DNA of 23,593 nucleotides from IMG/VR virus record IMGVR_UViG_3300032163_000432, positions 1 to 23,593 of that record, one strand, 5' to 3'. Source of the stretch: a virus. Under the pieces are notes generated by a model. It was given only the letters and a program-made list of their open reading frames with translations, was not told the DNA's origin and did not search any database. Shown here piece by piece: positions 9,471-16,943 of the stretch. Within the stretch, counting starts at the first letter, position 1, and each line of letters begins with the position of its first letter. Position numbers and translations under genes: made by a program.

Positions 9471-10858
9471 CTGCGTTCCCTATTGCGGCCTGCTGGTTCA
9501 AATTCCAGCAAAGCAGACTCGAAAGAAAAGTAGGCATTATTAGTGCTGTTGTGAATTTTCACCGTAAACCATTCCCCCCGGAGCCGTTGTCGGGCAGTTT
9601 TTTGCCGCTGATCCATTGAATAGTTGATGAACGTGGAATTGCGTGGCGTGCCTTCTGTAACAGTAAAGGCATTCGGTCCACCGTATAAACTTAGATTTGC
9701 GTTCCAAGTACTAGATGCATCTCCAAGAAACAGATCGCCAAAATTGACAGTCGCGGCCGTAAGTATCGACTGCATCGGGATCGGATGAAGTGGGCCAAAA
9801 ACCAAATAAGACGATACAGTGCTACTATCGTCATCAAAAGCACCTTGATCCATAACCCGCAAATAACCATCCCAACCCCCTACGATAATAGCGCGACTAT
9901 TAGGATCATTTTGCCCCTCGAAAGCAACGGCAGATGTGGGACCAACTAATCTAGGATATCCCTGCGGCCAGAATCCCCCATAACGTGCGTCATAAACCAT
10001 ATGCGTACCCGTGGAGGTACTGGACGTAGGTGTTACAAAGACATATAGGTAATGTAGATCACTATCGTACACCAATTGAATACTCTGGTAGTTCCAACTC
10101 AGAGCATCAAAGAAGCGATTCATGGTAGAAGCGGATAAGTTTTTGGCTGGTTCTAATTTCTCCCATGCTGGCCGAAGACGATACAGTCCACCAGAACCTA
10201 CAAAATACAACGTACCGACAGGATCAATCGCCCATGCGCGTGGACCGATAATTCCAATGGAGTCCGAAATACGAACAATCGAACCTCCATCCGCTGGATC
10301 ACCCGATAACATCCACATGGAGTGGGCGCAACCAACTACAAGATAATCATCTGAATAAGGAATCAAAGCGATGATCGGTTCACCGATTTGACCCGCTATA
10401 GATAGATTACCCGCGAAAGCAGACGCGGGATCGGTCTGAGAATAATCCCAATCAGTAGGCGTACCCAACCGAGCACAATAGAAAAGATGCGGCGAATTGA
10501 TGTCTCCTGCCAGTATTAATCGACTACGCCAATTACATGCGAGATTACAGAATGTAGGATGTGTACCCGCTGTCGTGGAGTAAGTTTCCATCGCCAGCGT
10601 GGACGGATTAGCTTGAAAAATTGTGGAACTGCCGTCTACAATATAAACTTTTTGAAAAATCGTCGCCATACTAACCAGTCGAGTTGAACTAATTAGCGAT
10701 GTAGAAGGTGCGGGTTGATTTGTGGCGAGAATTGGATTAGCCCCTGTGGTGCAAAACCAAGTAGAACCCCCAACTACCGCAGTAAGATAACTACGATAAT
10801 TGGAGTTGATCGCTGGGATATTAAACGTACTCGTAGATGGATAAATTGGCAGACTCAT
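9467..10858 (-). CDS. Tail nozzle / hub protein, C-terminal beta-propeller part, 463 aa
   Basis: ATG 10858 overlaps the stop of the preceding gene (ATGA). The protein is all-beta with propeller-like blades. Family features include CNWRSRLILAGD near residue 110, GTPTDWDYSQTDP, GQIGEPIIALIPYSDDYLVVG, SDSIGIIGPRAWAIDPVGTL and FVGSGGLYRLRP, all typical of the central part of podovirus nozzle/hub proteins (the T7 gp12 or P22 gp10 position at the tail tip). Members I know of usually carry the GGVN-type N-terminal part in the same chain; here that part is a separate gene just upstream. Ser-Thr dipeptides are frequent (about 15). The likely role is to form the distal tail tube that holds DNA in and docks fibres. 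Confidence 0.8.
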   Translation of the reverse strand: MSLPIYPSTSTFNIPAINSNYRSYLTAVVGGSTWFCTTGANPILATNQPAPSTSLISSTRLVSMATIFQKVYIVDGSSTIFQANPSTLAMETYSTTAGTHPTFCNLACNWRSRLILAGDINSPHLFYCARLGTPTDWDYSQTDPASAFAGNLSIAGQIGEPIIALIPYSDDYLVVGCAHSMWMLSGDPADGGSIVRISDSIGIIGPRAWAIDPVGTLYFVGSGGLYRLRPAWEKLEPAKNLSASTMNRFFDALSWNYQSIQLVYDSDLHYLYVFVTPTSSTSTGTHMVYDARYGGFWPQGYPRLVGPTSAVAFEGQNDPNSRAIIVGGWDGYLRVMDQGAFDDDSSTVSSYLVFGPLHPIPMQSILTAATVNFGDLFLGDASSTWNANLSLYGGPNAFTVTEGTPRNSTFINYSMDQRQKTARQRLRGEWFTVKIHNSTNNAYFSFESALLEFEPAGRNRERR

Positions 10859-11781
10859 AAGAGTGTCACCACGTAAGGAGCGGCAGAGCCGGTACTATTA
10901 AGAAATACCGTCGCTGCAACTGTATAAGGGCTAGGAAATATTGCCGCCGTGCCAATGGTGGAAGTTGAAGTGCCCAAGAGAGTGCTATTGTTTCCTGATG
11001 TTTGGTGCATTGTCACGGTTACTGTGGTCCCAGTAGATGATGGACTCAGCGATACAGTATACTGAACTTGACACTGAGTAGAACTGCCATAAAATCCCGG
11101 CTGCCCATGTTCTGCTAATAGGGTAGTTCCCGTACCGCTGCTAGTGGTAATGATGAGTAGTGTCGATGAACCTGGCGAGATAAATCCTGTACCCGTACCA
11201 TCCCACTTAACTTTAATGGAATCGGTACTTCCGCCATATGTCAGCATTGCGTATGCTTCATTGACAGTGCCCGCTGTAGATGGTCCCGCCGTAACGGTCC
11301 ACGTATTGTTAGCTCCTCCACCACCAGTCCCGCCGCCCGTCCCCGGTACAATTGGACCGCCGGGACCCGAATTCGGTCGCGTGGCATTTGCCGCCGTACC
11401 ATCACTTAATCGCCCACCCGTTCCTGTGCCGGTACTCCATGGTATGCCTCCACTAGTCCACGTACTCACAATCCCCGCAAGTTTCGTTGATGGGATAGGA
11501 ATAACCGCGATAGGGGGGAGTTGACCATATCCATCAGTACTATTGTTAGTAGGATAAGTAATCACCAGAACCGGAAGCAAACCCTGCACAAATGTGGAAC
11601 CTAATGCCAGATTCCAAGCTTTCGTAATGCCAAATCTTTGGCCTACACGAGCGCGTCCATAAGAATCAAATGGGAGTACATTGAGAGCGTCCCAACATGT
11701 GTCTTCTGGTTGCCTTTCACGAGCGACAACCTTATTCACACCACCGAGAGGCATCGGAATCGGCAATACTTTTTGCGCCAT
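10855..11781 (-). CDS. Tail nozzle N-terminal part with Ig-like domain, 308 aa
   Basis: The opening segment (MAQKVLPIPMPLGGVNK, then QPEDTCWDALNVLPFDSYGRARVGQRFGITKAW) matches the usual beginning of podovirus nozzle proteins, where 'GG(V/L)N' and 'A-NV-P...GR-R-GQRPG' are hallmarks. A Ser/Thr/Gly-rich linker follows, with a GGGTGGGG run near residues 155-162, and then a beta domain (about 165-308) resembling an Ig-like or cadherin-like fold. The gene ends in an ATGA overlap with the propeller gene, so the two products probably assemble together. The start lacks a visible Shine-Dalgarno, and an in-frame TAA lies seven codons upstream, so ATG 11781 is the best start. About 14 Ser-Thr dipeptides occur. 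Confidence 0.75.
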   Translation of the reverse strand: MAQKVLPIPMPLGGVNKVVARERQPEDTCWDALNVLPFDSYGRARVGQRFGITKAWNLALGSTFVQGLLPVLVITYPTNNSTDGYGQLPPIAVIPIPSTKLAGIVSTWTSGGIPWSTGTGTGGRLSDGTAANATRPNSGPGGPIVPGTGGGTGGGGANNTWTVTAGPSTAGTVNEAYAMLTYGGSTDSIKVKWDGTGTGFISPGSSTLLIITTSSGTGTTLLAEHGQPGFYGSSTQCQVQYTVSLSPSSTGTTVTVTMHQTSGNNSTLLGTSTSTIGTAAIFPSPYTVAATVFLNSTGSAAPYVVTLL

Positions 11782-11823
11782 AAAATGTTGTGCGGACGGT
11801 TAGGCCCACACACCATGTAAAAG

Positions 11824-11857
11824 ATCAGTCGAAGTGAGTCAATTTGACCCGACTGAT
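11824..11857 (-). terminator. Inverted repeat with CTTTT tail after the 192-aa gene
   Basis: ATCAGTCG (11824-11831) and CGACTGAT (11850-11857) are perfect complements. Inside them lies a second small palindrome, GTCAATTTGAC (11838-11848). On the minus strand the stem starts five bases after the 192-aa stop codon and is followed at once by CTTTT. The AT-rich stem and short U run suggest a weak, leaky terminator or an RNA-processing hairpin ahead of the nozzle genes. Confidence 0.5.
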
Positions 11858-11862
11858 GTACT

Positions 11863-12441
11863 CTATCCACGAATAAGTTGCTGTTGTTTATTCACCGGTT
11901 CATAACCATACATATCATAAGACACAAGATCGGAGGCATATGTCAGATGCCCATGAATAACACCTGTAGAATTAGCAACCTGAGTAGCGGTGGAAACTGC
12001 AATCGTCGAAACGCGAAACGCCGTATCTCGTTTCATTCCATTATCGGAAAGATCGAGAGTAAACGTATAGAATTCACCCGCCGTATTCGGCAAAGTGAAA
12101 GTAGTAGATTGTGCCGCCGTCGAAACAGCGGTGCTATTACCCGGCACTAACACATCAATCAAATAACTGACAATCGTGAGATCGCCCGTGTACGCAGTTG
12201 ATCCCAACAAATGCAATTGCAAAGTATCGACCGCCTCATCATAATCACGAGGCAGGATGAAATAGTCAAAAGATGTACCGGAGGGAGTGATACCACCGGA
12301 GTTCAACTCGTCGATATAGTCGAGTTGCCTATCGTGGAGAAATCCACCATCAGCGGGTTTGGGACCAGTACCCGAAGTACGACCGCCGCCGGTGATTATC
12401 TGTTTAAGACCATAGAGAAAATTGTTGAGACTTAGTTTCAT
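11863..12441 (-). CDS. Unknown virion protein between adaptor and nozzle genes, 192 aa
   Basis: The frame opens further upstream at ATG 12528, but that would overlap the adaptor gene and span the hairpin at 12456-12480. ATG 12441 has a perfect GGAG five bases before it and gives MKLSLNNFLYGLKQI, so it is chosen. The protein begins with a short helix and a Gly-rich loop, then looks largely beta (strands such as TFTLPNTAGEFYTFTLDLSD). It has seven Ser-Thr dipeptides, like its neighbours. No signal or membrane segment is seen. The position suggests a head-completion, tail-tube or surface protein, but I recognise no family. Confidence 0.8.
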   Translation of the reverse strand: MKLSLNNFLYGLKQIITGGGRTSGTGPKPADGGFLHDRQLDYIDELNSGGITPSGTSFDYFILPRDYDEAVDTLQLHLLGSTAYTGDLTIVSYLIDVLVPGNSTAVSTAAQSTTFTLPNTAGEFYTFTLDLSDNGMKRDTAFRVSTIAVSTATQVANSTGVIHGHLTYASDLVSYDMYGYEPVNKQQQLIRG

Positions 12442-12455
12442 AAAAACTCCAAAAG

Positions 12456-12480
12456 GCTTGGCGACCTTTGGACACCAAGC
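12456..12480 (-). terminator. Intercistronic stem-loop before the 192-aa gene
   Basis: Read on the minus strand, two 11-base arms pair around an AAA loop (GCTTGGTGTCC/GGTCGCCAAGC) with one G-U pair and one U-U mismatch. CTTTT follows at once, then the GGAG ribosome site of the next gene. The stem lies five bases after the adaptor stop. It is consistent with a leaky Rho-independent terminator or a stabilising hairpin that sets expression of the downstream genes. Confidence 0.6.
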
Positions 12481-12485
12481 AAAAA

Positions 12486-13688
12486 TTAGGGATTGGTAAA
12501 CACCGGAACAGTCGGTCGTTGATACCAATGATCCCTGAAAGTTCTAATTGACGGCCACTTGCCGCCTCTGGCGGTTGGATTACCGAAGTAACCTATCGCC
12601 GGTGGAGCCGACGCCGCATCCACACGATAACTATTTGGCAGACAAATCTGCCGATAGTATTGCATATACGGCCCTTGTAACGTATCCTCTACCTCCATCT
12701 CAGCCACGGCAAGGCATGCAGATCGAATTGACTCATCGTGCCCAAAAGGCGCGGGAGTTAAATCATTGTATGTAGATAAATCCTGAAAGTGCAACGAATA
12801 GGGGAAGAGAATATGAAGAAACTCTGATGGAATTCTCCAAGTCATCATCTCCCATCGCCATCGAGGAAATGCCAACGCCGATGCCGAATTGCGTAGCGAT
12901 TGATAGTGCGGAGTTGGAATCAACCGCACTGCCGCTTCATAAGGCGTACCTGATTCGATATTGTAGTTTTGCCTACGCGACCGAATCGCCGCTTCACTTG
13001 TCCACCGCAAAATCATACCACGATTCGTATTCTGGATGTAAGTGATTTCACCAAGATACTGTCCCCCGAAATTGAGAGGCAAGGTGTAATCACCCAACTG
13101 CACAAATGAATACGTAATCGGTTGCGTTGAAGTAGACGCCAACGTAGAGGATAGTTGACCAAATACCTGAATTTGATCCGGTGCTAACCACGCCGTGATA
13201 ACATAAGGCAAACCCGATGTAGATGTAGATATTCCATTCCACCCTTGTGTGCCAGGCGGCGGATTACCACCCAACCAAATCTGTCGCAACTCCATCGAAG
13301 GATAAAATTGCGTCGAAAATGACGGGGCGGTCAAAGTCAACGTGGTTGTACTCGTTGTAGAACTATAACCAGTCGAAGTGACATAGACGGTTGATCCCGT
13401 CGCATCCACACTGATCTGCGGCCATAAGTCCACCTGCGCTATCGGTCGCAACCACTTCCATCCACTCGGTTTCGGACCATCATGGATGAACATGCGGATC
13501 GCCTTGTTGACTATTCGTTTACAAAGCGTTAAATCATGGTTATCAGTCGGTATGGATGGTGCGTCCGTGCCAGTACTTCCATACGACGCGATACCCAACT
13601 TGTAGGCCACGTCAATAATCAAATCCCGAAATGTGAGCACCGACGGCTCAAGAATCTGACCAACGGCCCCATCAACTTGCGAAGCCAT
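12486..13688 (-). CDS. Head-tail adaptor protein, 400 aa
   Basis: ATG 13688 is preceded by GAGGA seven bases upstream. The N-terminus (LTFRDLIIDVAYKLGIASYG, IPTDNHDLTLCKRIVNKAIRMF, then WKWLRP) matches the helical adaptor family placed between portal and nozzle in many podoviruses (T7 gp11 role). The middle is a Ser/Thr-rich beta insertion (about 95-205, 11 of 12 Ser-Thr pairs), followed by FYPSMELRQIW, YTLPLNFGGQYLGEITY and TNRGMILRWTSEAAIR, also typical of these adaptors. The C-terminal third is helical. The product should bind the portal ring and seat the nozzle. It is preceded and followed by stem-loops that isolate it from its neighbours. Confidence 0.85.
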   Translation of the reverse strand: MASQVDGAVGQILEPSVLTFRDLIIDVAYKLGIASYGSTGTDAPSIPTDNHDLTLCKRIVNKAIRMFIHDGPKPSGWKWLRPIAQVDLWPQISVDATGSTVYVTSTGYSSTTSTTTLTLTAPSFSTQFYPSMELRQIWLGGNPPPGTQGWNGISTSTSGLPYVITAWLAPDQIQVFGQLSSTLASTSTQPITYSFVQLGDYTLPLNFGGQYLGEITYIQNTNRGMILRWTSEAAIRSRRQNYNIESGTPYEAAVRLIPTPHYQSLRNSASALAFPRWRWEMMTWRIPSEFLHILFPYSLHFQDLSTYNDLTPAPFGHDESIRSACLAVAEMEVEDTLQGPYMQYYRQICLPNSYRVDAASAPPAIGYFGNPTARGGKWPSIRTFRDHWYQRPTVPVFTNP

Positions 13689-13703
13689 AGTGCTTCCTCA
13701 AAA

Positions 13704-13741
13704 GCCGGTTTAGTGGAGTATATATACCCCACTAAACCAGC
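13704..13741 (-). terminator. Strong stem-loop between decoration and adaptor genes
   Basis: Thirteen-base arms (13704-13716 and 13729-13741) pair with a single G-U, and the stem can extend by four more pairs into the central GTATATATAC, leaving a four-base loop. On the minus strand it starts eight bases after the decoration stop and runs into TTTT, then GAGGA and the adaptor ATG. This is the longest hairpin of the window and a good candidate for a partial terminator that lowers adaptor output relative to capsid proteins. Confidence 0.7.
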
Positions 13742-13749
13742 ATAGAGAC

Positions 13750-14577
13750 TTAGTACACCTTCGCCGCATTCTTAACCCAACCAACTAAAGCAACTGTGCC
13801 CGTACTATCGGCAGCTTGAACAGCGATAATTCCGCCGTAGTTACTGACAATATCGTAAGTCGGATCAACCTGCGATTTGGCAACCTGATCGCCATTGACA
13901 TAAAAGTATAAATACTTCTTGCCATCAAATCGTAGACCCAATTTCACAAACCCTTCATCCGTCAAATCGCCGGGAGGCGTAGGCGGAATAAAAAACGGAT
14001 TTGCTGGATTGGGATTATTCGACGGAGAATTCAATACATCGGCCAACACGACTGTGGGAGCCGCATCACCAGCCCTCTGATATATAGCATCCATTTGACC
14101 CGTGCTGTTGATGGTGCTACTTTCCAACCAGAATCCAATAAGACTGGCAGTAGAACCAACCGTGCTAATATCGGTGATAATTGTGGTACCCAAACCAGCC
14201 AATTCCGCAATACCGACAAACAAAGCCGGAGCAGTAGACACGGTTTTCAATGCCACAATAGTTTCAAACCAATATTCCTTGCCGGAGCCAGGCGTAATCG
14301 GACCTATCGGTCGAATCCACATCGCAGCCGTGCCGGTCGATCCGGTACTGATATCCATAACTGCGTTGTAATTCGGATCATAACCAAAACCACCACTTGC
14401 ATCCGCAGCAGCGGGCAAACCTGGTTCTGTGCCTGCAACTACCGCCCGAAAATCCTGTCCTTCTGCAAAGCCCGACCCCTCATCGAGCAATTGCACCCAT
14501 TGACTGTCGCCCCAGATCGAACCACTCGGCTGAGCAGCTTCGCTAGGACGGCTATAACCAATCATTCCATAAGCCAT
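13750..14577 (-). CDS. Putative capsid decoration / surface virion protein, 275 aa
   Basis: ATG 14577 has GAGG eight bases upstream. The protein is predicted mostly beta. Segments such as EYWFETIVALK, KLGLRFDGKKYLYFYVNGDQVAK and YGGIIAVQAAD resemble a concanavalin/LamG-type jelly roll in pattern, although I cannot name a family. Eight Ser-Thr dipeptides occur. A gene directly after the major capsid gene is often a decoration or head-fibre protein, and a lectin-like fold would suit an exposed virion protein. The role is inferred from position and fold impression; the gene itself is certain. Confidence 0.78.
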   Translation of the reverse strand: MAYGMIGYSRPSEAAQPSGSIWGDSQWVQLLDEGSGFAEGQDFRAVVAGTEPGLPAAADASGGFGYDPNYNAVMDISTGSTGTAAMWIRPIGPITPGSGKEYWFETIVALKTVSTAPALFVGIAELAGLGTTIITDISTVGSTASLIGFWLESSTINSTGQMDAIYQRAGDAAPTVVLADVLNSPSNNPNPANPFFIPPTPPGDLTDEGFVKLGLRFDGKKYLYFYVNGDQVAKSQVDPTYDIVSNYGGIIAVQAADSTGTVALVGWVKNAAKVY

Positions 14578-14600
14578 TGTCTTTACCTCAATTAATTGTT

Positions 14601-14626
14601 GTACTAATTTATAACCCGATTAGTAC
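14601..14626 (-). repeat. Perfect inverted repeat just after the major capsid gene
   Basis: GTACTAAT (14601-14608) and ATTAGTAC (14619-14626) are exact complements around a 10-base loop. The stem begins six bases after the capsid TAA on the minus strand. No U tract follows, so it is more likely an mRNA-stabilising or processing hairpin, or an operator-like palindrome, than a classical terminator. Confidence 0.5.
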
Positions 14627-14632
14627 CATTCT

Positions 14633-15745
14633 TTACGGGATCAGGTAATGAATAACGCCGCCGACTGTTCGCCGATTGATACACAAATTATTGTGTGATC
14701 CATCAAGGAATACAGTAAACGTCGTATGCTGGCCACGGTCCACCATAGGTTTGGACTCTTCCATCCAGTAACCCTCGTGAACGATAGGCTGCAATTTCGT
14801 CCAATCCACGCAATAAATCGGATTCGGGTGGAACGCATTACCATTAGAATCTGTCACCGTCATGCCATCGAGCTGCGGAATCCAGACGACAGGCATCTTA
14901 TTAAAGTAAGCTGTCCCGTCGAAATTGTGCAACATCTTTCCGGCCAAATCCTGCGGCGTGTTAGCATCATCCCGCTTATCGGACAAGTCCTCAAGTTCAG
15001 TCACAACATCATCGGCAGCATAAATCTCGAGCGGGCTGCCAACTTTGTCGTCACCAGGCTTCTGGACTATCGGAGCAGGACGGAAACGAGTGCGACGAAC
15101 CATGGAACGCAATTTACGGAGTAGAGTGTTGTCTACTCGCGTATACGTGTCAGCATAGTTGCGCCATTTCGGTTCGGCGGCCGCATCAATACCAGCACAA
15201 ATCGTACCCGTAGTGGCATCTGTGTATCGAATTGTCTGGCCAGCGAATCCGCCAGTACTAACCCCATTACCCAAGAAGTTGATGTAGTACGGAATTCCAT
15301 AAGGAAACAACGTATCAGTCGCAGACACCGGCGTCAACCAGCCGCGCTCTTCAATCAACTCCGCAATATCCCACATGCGTTCAACCCGCCGAGATTCCAG
15401 TAGGTCGATAAATCCCTTCTCACTATTCTTTTGACGCAGGAGTTCCAGTACATCCCAAGAATAGTTAGTGCCAAGTTGTGTCCAGGGCACATTAATAAGG
15501 AACTGAGATTGATCGACGGTAGGTTGATCTGTATCATACAACCGACGATATTTGGCCCGTCCATGCCGATCCAGAATCACGTTACGCTGGATCGAAGTAC
15601 CACCATCAATCTGCCGACGATGTTCTTGGTAGAGTTGGCAGATTTTATAATTCTGACTATCCCACATGACCTCGAATTGACCTTTCGGCAAATCGCGCAA
15701 CGTAGTTGCAATTAGATCAGCGAGTTGACTACTATTAACGCCAAT
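14633..15745 (-). CDS. Major capsid protein, 370 aa, apparently starting at ATT
   Basis: This is the major head protein of a podovirus-type family. Recognisable parts are the N-terminal SSQLADLIATTLRDL, the region VPWTQLGTNYSWD, the RRVERMWDIAELIEERGW helix, LFPYGIPYYI, WRNYADTYTRVD, and the C-terminal VDWTKLQPIVHEGYWM and HTTFTVFLDGSHNNLCINRR. The usual automatic start would be TTG 15700, but that cuts off the conserved first 15 residues and has no ribosome site. Upstream, before an in-frame TGA, there is no ATG, GTG or TTG. ATT 15745 lies seven bases after AAGAAGGG, so I take it as the start. The scaffold gene ends 51 bases upstream, and a perfect inverted repeat follows the stop. Function is secure; the ATT start is an inference. 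Confidence 0.88.
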   Translation of the reverse strand: MGVNSSQLADLIATTLRDLPKGQFEVMWDSQNYKICQLYQEHRRQIDGGTSIQRNVILDRHGRAKYRRLYDTDQPTVDQSQFLINVPWTQLGTNYSWDVLELLRQKNSEKGFIDLLESRRVERMWDIAELIEERGWLTPVSATDTLFPYGIPYYINFLGNGVSTGGFAGQTIRYTDATTGTICAGIDAAAEPKWRNYADTYTRVDNTLLRKLRSMVRRTRFRPAPIVQKPGDDKVGSPLEIYAADDVVTELEDLSDKRDDANTPQDLAGKMLHNFDGTAYFNKMPVVWIPQLDGMTVTDSNGNAFHPNPIYCVDWTKLQPIVHEGYWMEESKPMVDRGQHTTFTVFLDGSHNNLCINRRTVGGVIHYLIP

Positions 15746-15749
15746 ATAG

Positions 15750-15775
15750 ATACCCTTCTTTCACTTAGGAGGTAT
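15750..15775 (-). promoter_or_regulatory. Possible hairpin covering the capsid ribosome site
   Basis: The capsid Shine-Dalgarno AAGAAGGG occupies 15753-15760. On the mRNA its GGGUAU end can pair with AUACCU just upstream (15770-15775), forming six pairs around a 14-base loop. The upstream arm also contains ACCUCCU, a copy of the ribosome's own anti-Shine-Dalgarno. Either pairing could dampen initiation at the capsid start. This is a by-eye folding prediction only. Confidence 0.3.
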
Positions 15776-15796
15776 ACCCTCTCAAATTATGCACGA

Positions 15797-16885
15797 TCAT
15801 TTATTAAAGACTTCTCTGAGTTTAGCTTTGACTGAGGCTTCCAGTTCTGTCCTCGATCTGGACTCGCCAGGTTTACGCACAGGCTTGGCCTGCGCTCTAT
15901 TGCCCGGCTTCTGGATCATCCCTTGTTCCCGCTTCTTCAAAGACTTCTCAATACTCTCTCGTGCGACCTGTTCTTTCGCACTGCTGGTAACAGAATCAAA
16001 TGCAAGTTGCAGTGCTTCTTCTAAACCCAAATTACGCCCTTGCATTCGACTTCCCCCGATCAATGCGTCGGCATATTCGAGGATTTTTTGACGCGATTGA
16101 ATCTGTGAATCGGTAAGACTGGCGGAGTCTACACCATAAGAATCGGTATAGACTTTCATCTCTTTCCCACCGAAAAAGGAATCGACTTGTTTACCGAGTG
16201 TTTCCAACTGAATCATCTCGGCTCGCTTCTTCGCCTCTCGTGTGACCGGCAACATAGCATTCATTTCTTGGATTGCTCTATTGATCGGTCCAACTAGGGC
16301 ATCAATTAACGGTTCGTCTCCATATGTTTGTTTGAGTGTTGCAATATCGACTGGTTTGAGATCGCCGTCTGTCACTACTGTTTGAGTAGTAGTAACAGGT
16401 TGTTGAGTAGTTCCAGTTCTACGAGCCTCACGACCCGCAGCCGCCCAATGTTGTAATTCGCGCGTGCGAATCATGTGCATTTTGGCTGCTGATGTGAGAA
16501 AATCAGAACCGCCGGACTTTACCGCTCGATCAATCTCCTCATCTGTCCACTCATAATGCTTCAACGACCGCCTGTGAGCATCGGGAAGGATAAGCGAGCC
16601 ATTCTCATCGGTTGACTCAGTAGCTTCCTCTTTTTGCTCCGCTTTACTGTCCTCCGGTTCGTCAACTTTTTCCTCAGTTTCAGTTGACTCAGGTTTATCC
16701 TTCACGATCTTTGGTTCGCCTTGATCCTGAACATGTTTCGCTTCATCCAGTTCCGCATGTTCACTATCCGCAAACGCCGCCTGAAATTTATCAGAGATTT
16801 TTTCAGCTAATGCCGACTTCTCTGCATCATTCAACAGAGGAACAGTAACACCGCGATTCGCCGCACCCTGCGCAACTTCACTCAT
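15797..16885 (-). CDS. Scaffolding protein for capsid assembly, 362 aa
   Basis: ATG 16885 has GGGAG seven bases upstream. The protein is helical and highly charged. An acidic, Glu/Lys/Asp-rich disordered region spans about residues 43-95. A helical middle follows (EEIDRAVKSGG, near 250 KQVDSFFGGKEMKVY), and the basic C-terminus (about 305-362, KSLKKREQ, KPVRKPGESRSR, then a helix ending KAKLREVFNK) is what scaffolds use to hold the coat protein. Its place directly before the major capsid gene completes the case. It should be an internal assembly core that leaves the procapsid during packaging. No protease motif is visible. Confidence 0.85.
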   Translation of the reverse strand: MSEVAQGAANRGVTVPLLNDAEKSALAEKISDKFQAAFADSEHAELDEAKHVQDQGEPKIVKDKPESTETEEKVDEPEDSKAEQKEEATESTDENGSLILPDAHRRSLKHYEWTDEEIDRAVKSGGSDFLTSAAKMHMIRTRELQHWAAAGREARRTGTTQQPVTTTQTVVTDGDLKPVDIATLKQTYGDEPLIDALVGPINRAIQEMNAMLPVTREAKKRAEMIQLETLGKQVDSFFGGKEMKVYTDSYGVDSASLTDSQIQSRQKILEYADALIGGSRMQGRNLGLEEALQLAFDSVTSSAKEQVARESIEKSLKKREQGMIQKPGNRAQAKPVRKPGESRSRTELEASVKAKLREVFNK

Positions 16886-16904
16886 ACAAAACTCCCGTCC
16901 GTAG

Positions 16905-16923
16905 CCCGCCCATTATAGGCGGG
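16905..16923 (-). repeat. GC-rich stem-loop before the scaffold gene
   Basis: CCCGCC (16905-16910) and GGCGGG (16918-16923) form a perfect six-pair stem with a seven-base loop. On the minus strand it lies between the zinc ribbon stop and the scaffold ribosome site, in a gap of 58 bases. No U tract follows. It may punctuate the transcript, or be the remains of a promoter/operator region, since the loop reads TATAATG. Confidence 0.5.
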
Positions 16924-16940
16924 GAAAAGGGACATTCTAA
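16912..16940 (-). promoter_or_regulatory. Possible sigma70-type promoter for scaffold and capsid genes
   Basis: A perfect TATAAT (16912-16917, minus strand) lies 17 bases after TTAGAA (16935-16940), which matches only three of six consensus -35 bases. It sits about 27 bases before the scaffold ATG, so a transcript would start very close to the ribosome site. The -10 falls in the loop of a GC-rich stem. Position before the high-demand scaffold/capsid pair makes biological sense, but the weak -35 keeps this tentative. Confidence 0.3.
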
Positions 16941-16943
16941 CCG

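Noticed and set aside
10855-10858. Programmed frameshift joining the two nozzle genes
   Set aside because: No slippery heptamer is present at the junction (CTCTTATGA), and ATGA restart explains it more simply.
11816-11848. TTGACT as a -35 box of a nozzle promoter
   Set aside because: The hexamer 16-18 bases further on has only about three consensus matches, and the site is part of the inverted repeat.
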